A DNA stretch of 64,000 bases. It comes from Sclerurus mexicanus (lineage: Eukaryota; Chordata; Aves; Passeriformes; Furnariidae). Position 1 is the stretch's first letter. Each line of letters opens with the position of its first letter. The stretch is taken from NCBI GenBank assembly GCA_013396755.1, contig VWZF01003613.1, positions 518,433 through 582,432 of the forward strand, read 5' to 3'. Made by a program: the position numbers and the translations under genes. The notes under the pieces are model-generated. The model had not been told where the DNA came from. It was given only the letters and a program-made list of their open reading frames with translations, and made no database searches. Of this stretch, positions 62,846 through 64,000 are shown in pieces.

Positions 62846-64000
62846 GACTGTATGCAATCATAATGACTAGTCTTGATTCAGTCTTGATTAATTCATGTTT
62901 ACCAGCTATAATGGCGACCAAAATAGAGAAACAACTGGTAGCACAATCTTTCATGTCAGAGAACACTTAAAATGTTTAAAGGAACTAAACGAGGCTGTTT
63001 AAGGCCTGTATGAGATCTCTAATATATCTCTAAAGATTGCAGTATTAATTGACAATGTATTTTTCTTTAGTCTTCTGGACTGTGCTAGTTAGCACAGTAA
63101 TGTTTTTTCAGTATATTCCGTTACCTCTTTTGACTATTTTGTTTTCCTAAAATGGGTGATAACCAGTAATTTTTAATGTTCTAATCACACAAATTAACTC
63201 ACCAGCTTTTAGGAATAGCAGTTATATCAAATTTCTTCTAATCAATAAGAATTTTCAATTCCTCCTGCTTACTGTCTTAAAGTAGCACCATATAGCAATT
63301 GAAAAATATATTCTTTCCACATCTATTGACCTTGATCACAACATCCTGAGTTTGTGTTTATACTGCATTTGCATCCTTATTAAGTTTCCTTTTTTATTTT
63401 TGTGTTAAGTCTCATAGTTGCTCCAACTAATCTCCAGTTGAGAAGATTATCACCTTTTTTTTTTTTTCTTCTGTAAGAAGTCAGATGCAGTATTTATAAT
63501 CCAACCATCTCTTAGGATAAATGTTTGACAAACTGAAACCTTCCCTTTCATACCAGCCATGGAAACAGTGATACCGTCTGGTATCTTCTCCCTTTTCAGG
63601 GCTATTAGAATGACTATAAGAAGATTAAGTGAGCTTTTGTCTCCTGCCTCCCTTCAAGATAACTGAAGCTTCCTAAAGTGTATAGCTCCATGTGAATGTC
63701 ATGTAACTAATTTCAATGTGCATCATCCCTTACTGATATCTCCCAAATACCTGGTGGAACCCTCTTTTCAACACAATCATCAGTGATGACTGCTTGCCCT
63801 CCTGGGGTACCTGTGCTCTTCTGGAGCTGCTTGCTTCATCTAAAAAGAATATGAGTCAAAATATTCAATAGGCCGTTGTTCTACTCGGCCAGAAAAAAGG
63901 GATGAGTTGCTGATGATATGACGATCATGCACTTGTAGAGGAAAGTGAATGTCCTTCAAAGTAAGGAAGTGTGCTACCTACAACACTAACATATCTTATA
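62846..64000. other. AT-rich DNA to the window end, nothing recognised
   Basis: No gene or repeat family. A T-run lies at 63456-63468. Confidence 0.6.

Noticed and set aside
63079..63098. 9-bp hairpin 'actgtgcta-gt-tagcacagt'.
   Set aside because: Too short to be a microRNA precursor, with no flanking pairing seen, and expected by chance about as often as other single hairpins.

Overview
The window looks like a piece of a bird chromosome. The evidence is its repeats: four copies of the 3' end of CR1 LINEs, three copies of one avian ERV-L-type LTR family, a solo LTR built like those of avian alpha/betaretroviruses, and a decayed ERV-L-type gag-pol remnant. The base composition is strongly AT-rich and I see no CpG-dense stretch. 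No mammalian L1 or Alu-like sequence was seen. The species cannot be named from this window.

No host protein-coding exon, tRNA, rRNA or other RNA gene could be supported. The open reading frames are short (the longest is 151 codons), resemble no protein I recognise, and are either chance frames or lie inside repeats. The window is best read as a gene desert or the inside of a very large intron. Bacterial-style features (operons, ribosome binding sites, CRISPR arrays) do not apply.

Layout. 0.4-1.0 kb: ERV-L-type LTR, plus strand. 2.9-4.3 kb: broken ERV gag-pol remnant, minus strand, with an apparent internal deletion joining gag to late pol. 4.3-28 kb: unique-looking AT-rich DNA with small structures: a 32-bp tandem duplication, an 18-bp direct-repeat pair around a 197-bp segment, a CTCF-like motif, an 8-bp hairpin, a 15-bp inverted repeat, and a pyrimidine tract holding the only ambiguous base. 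28.0-28.4 kb: well-preserved solo LTR with a 6-bp target-site duplication. 31.2 kb: CR1. 31.8-37.1 kb: a GC-richer, repeat-like block whose two ends carry inverted copies of one unclassified repeat. 40.1-40.7 kb: second ERV-L-type LTR (minus). 44.8 kb: a second CTCF-like motif, facing the first. 46.3 kb: an old MIR-like SINE. 50.4-50.8 kb: CR1. 59.8-60.4 kb: third ERV-L-type LTR (minus). 61.3 and 62.8 kb: two CR1 3' ends (minus).

No genes work together here. What the window records is retroelement insertion, decay and LTR-LTR recombination. The main items for follow-up are the young-looking solo LTR, the inverted pair of unclassified repeats, the gag-pol deletion derivative and the convergent CTCF-like pair.
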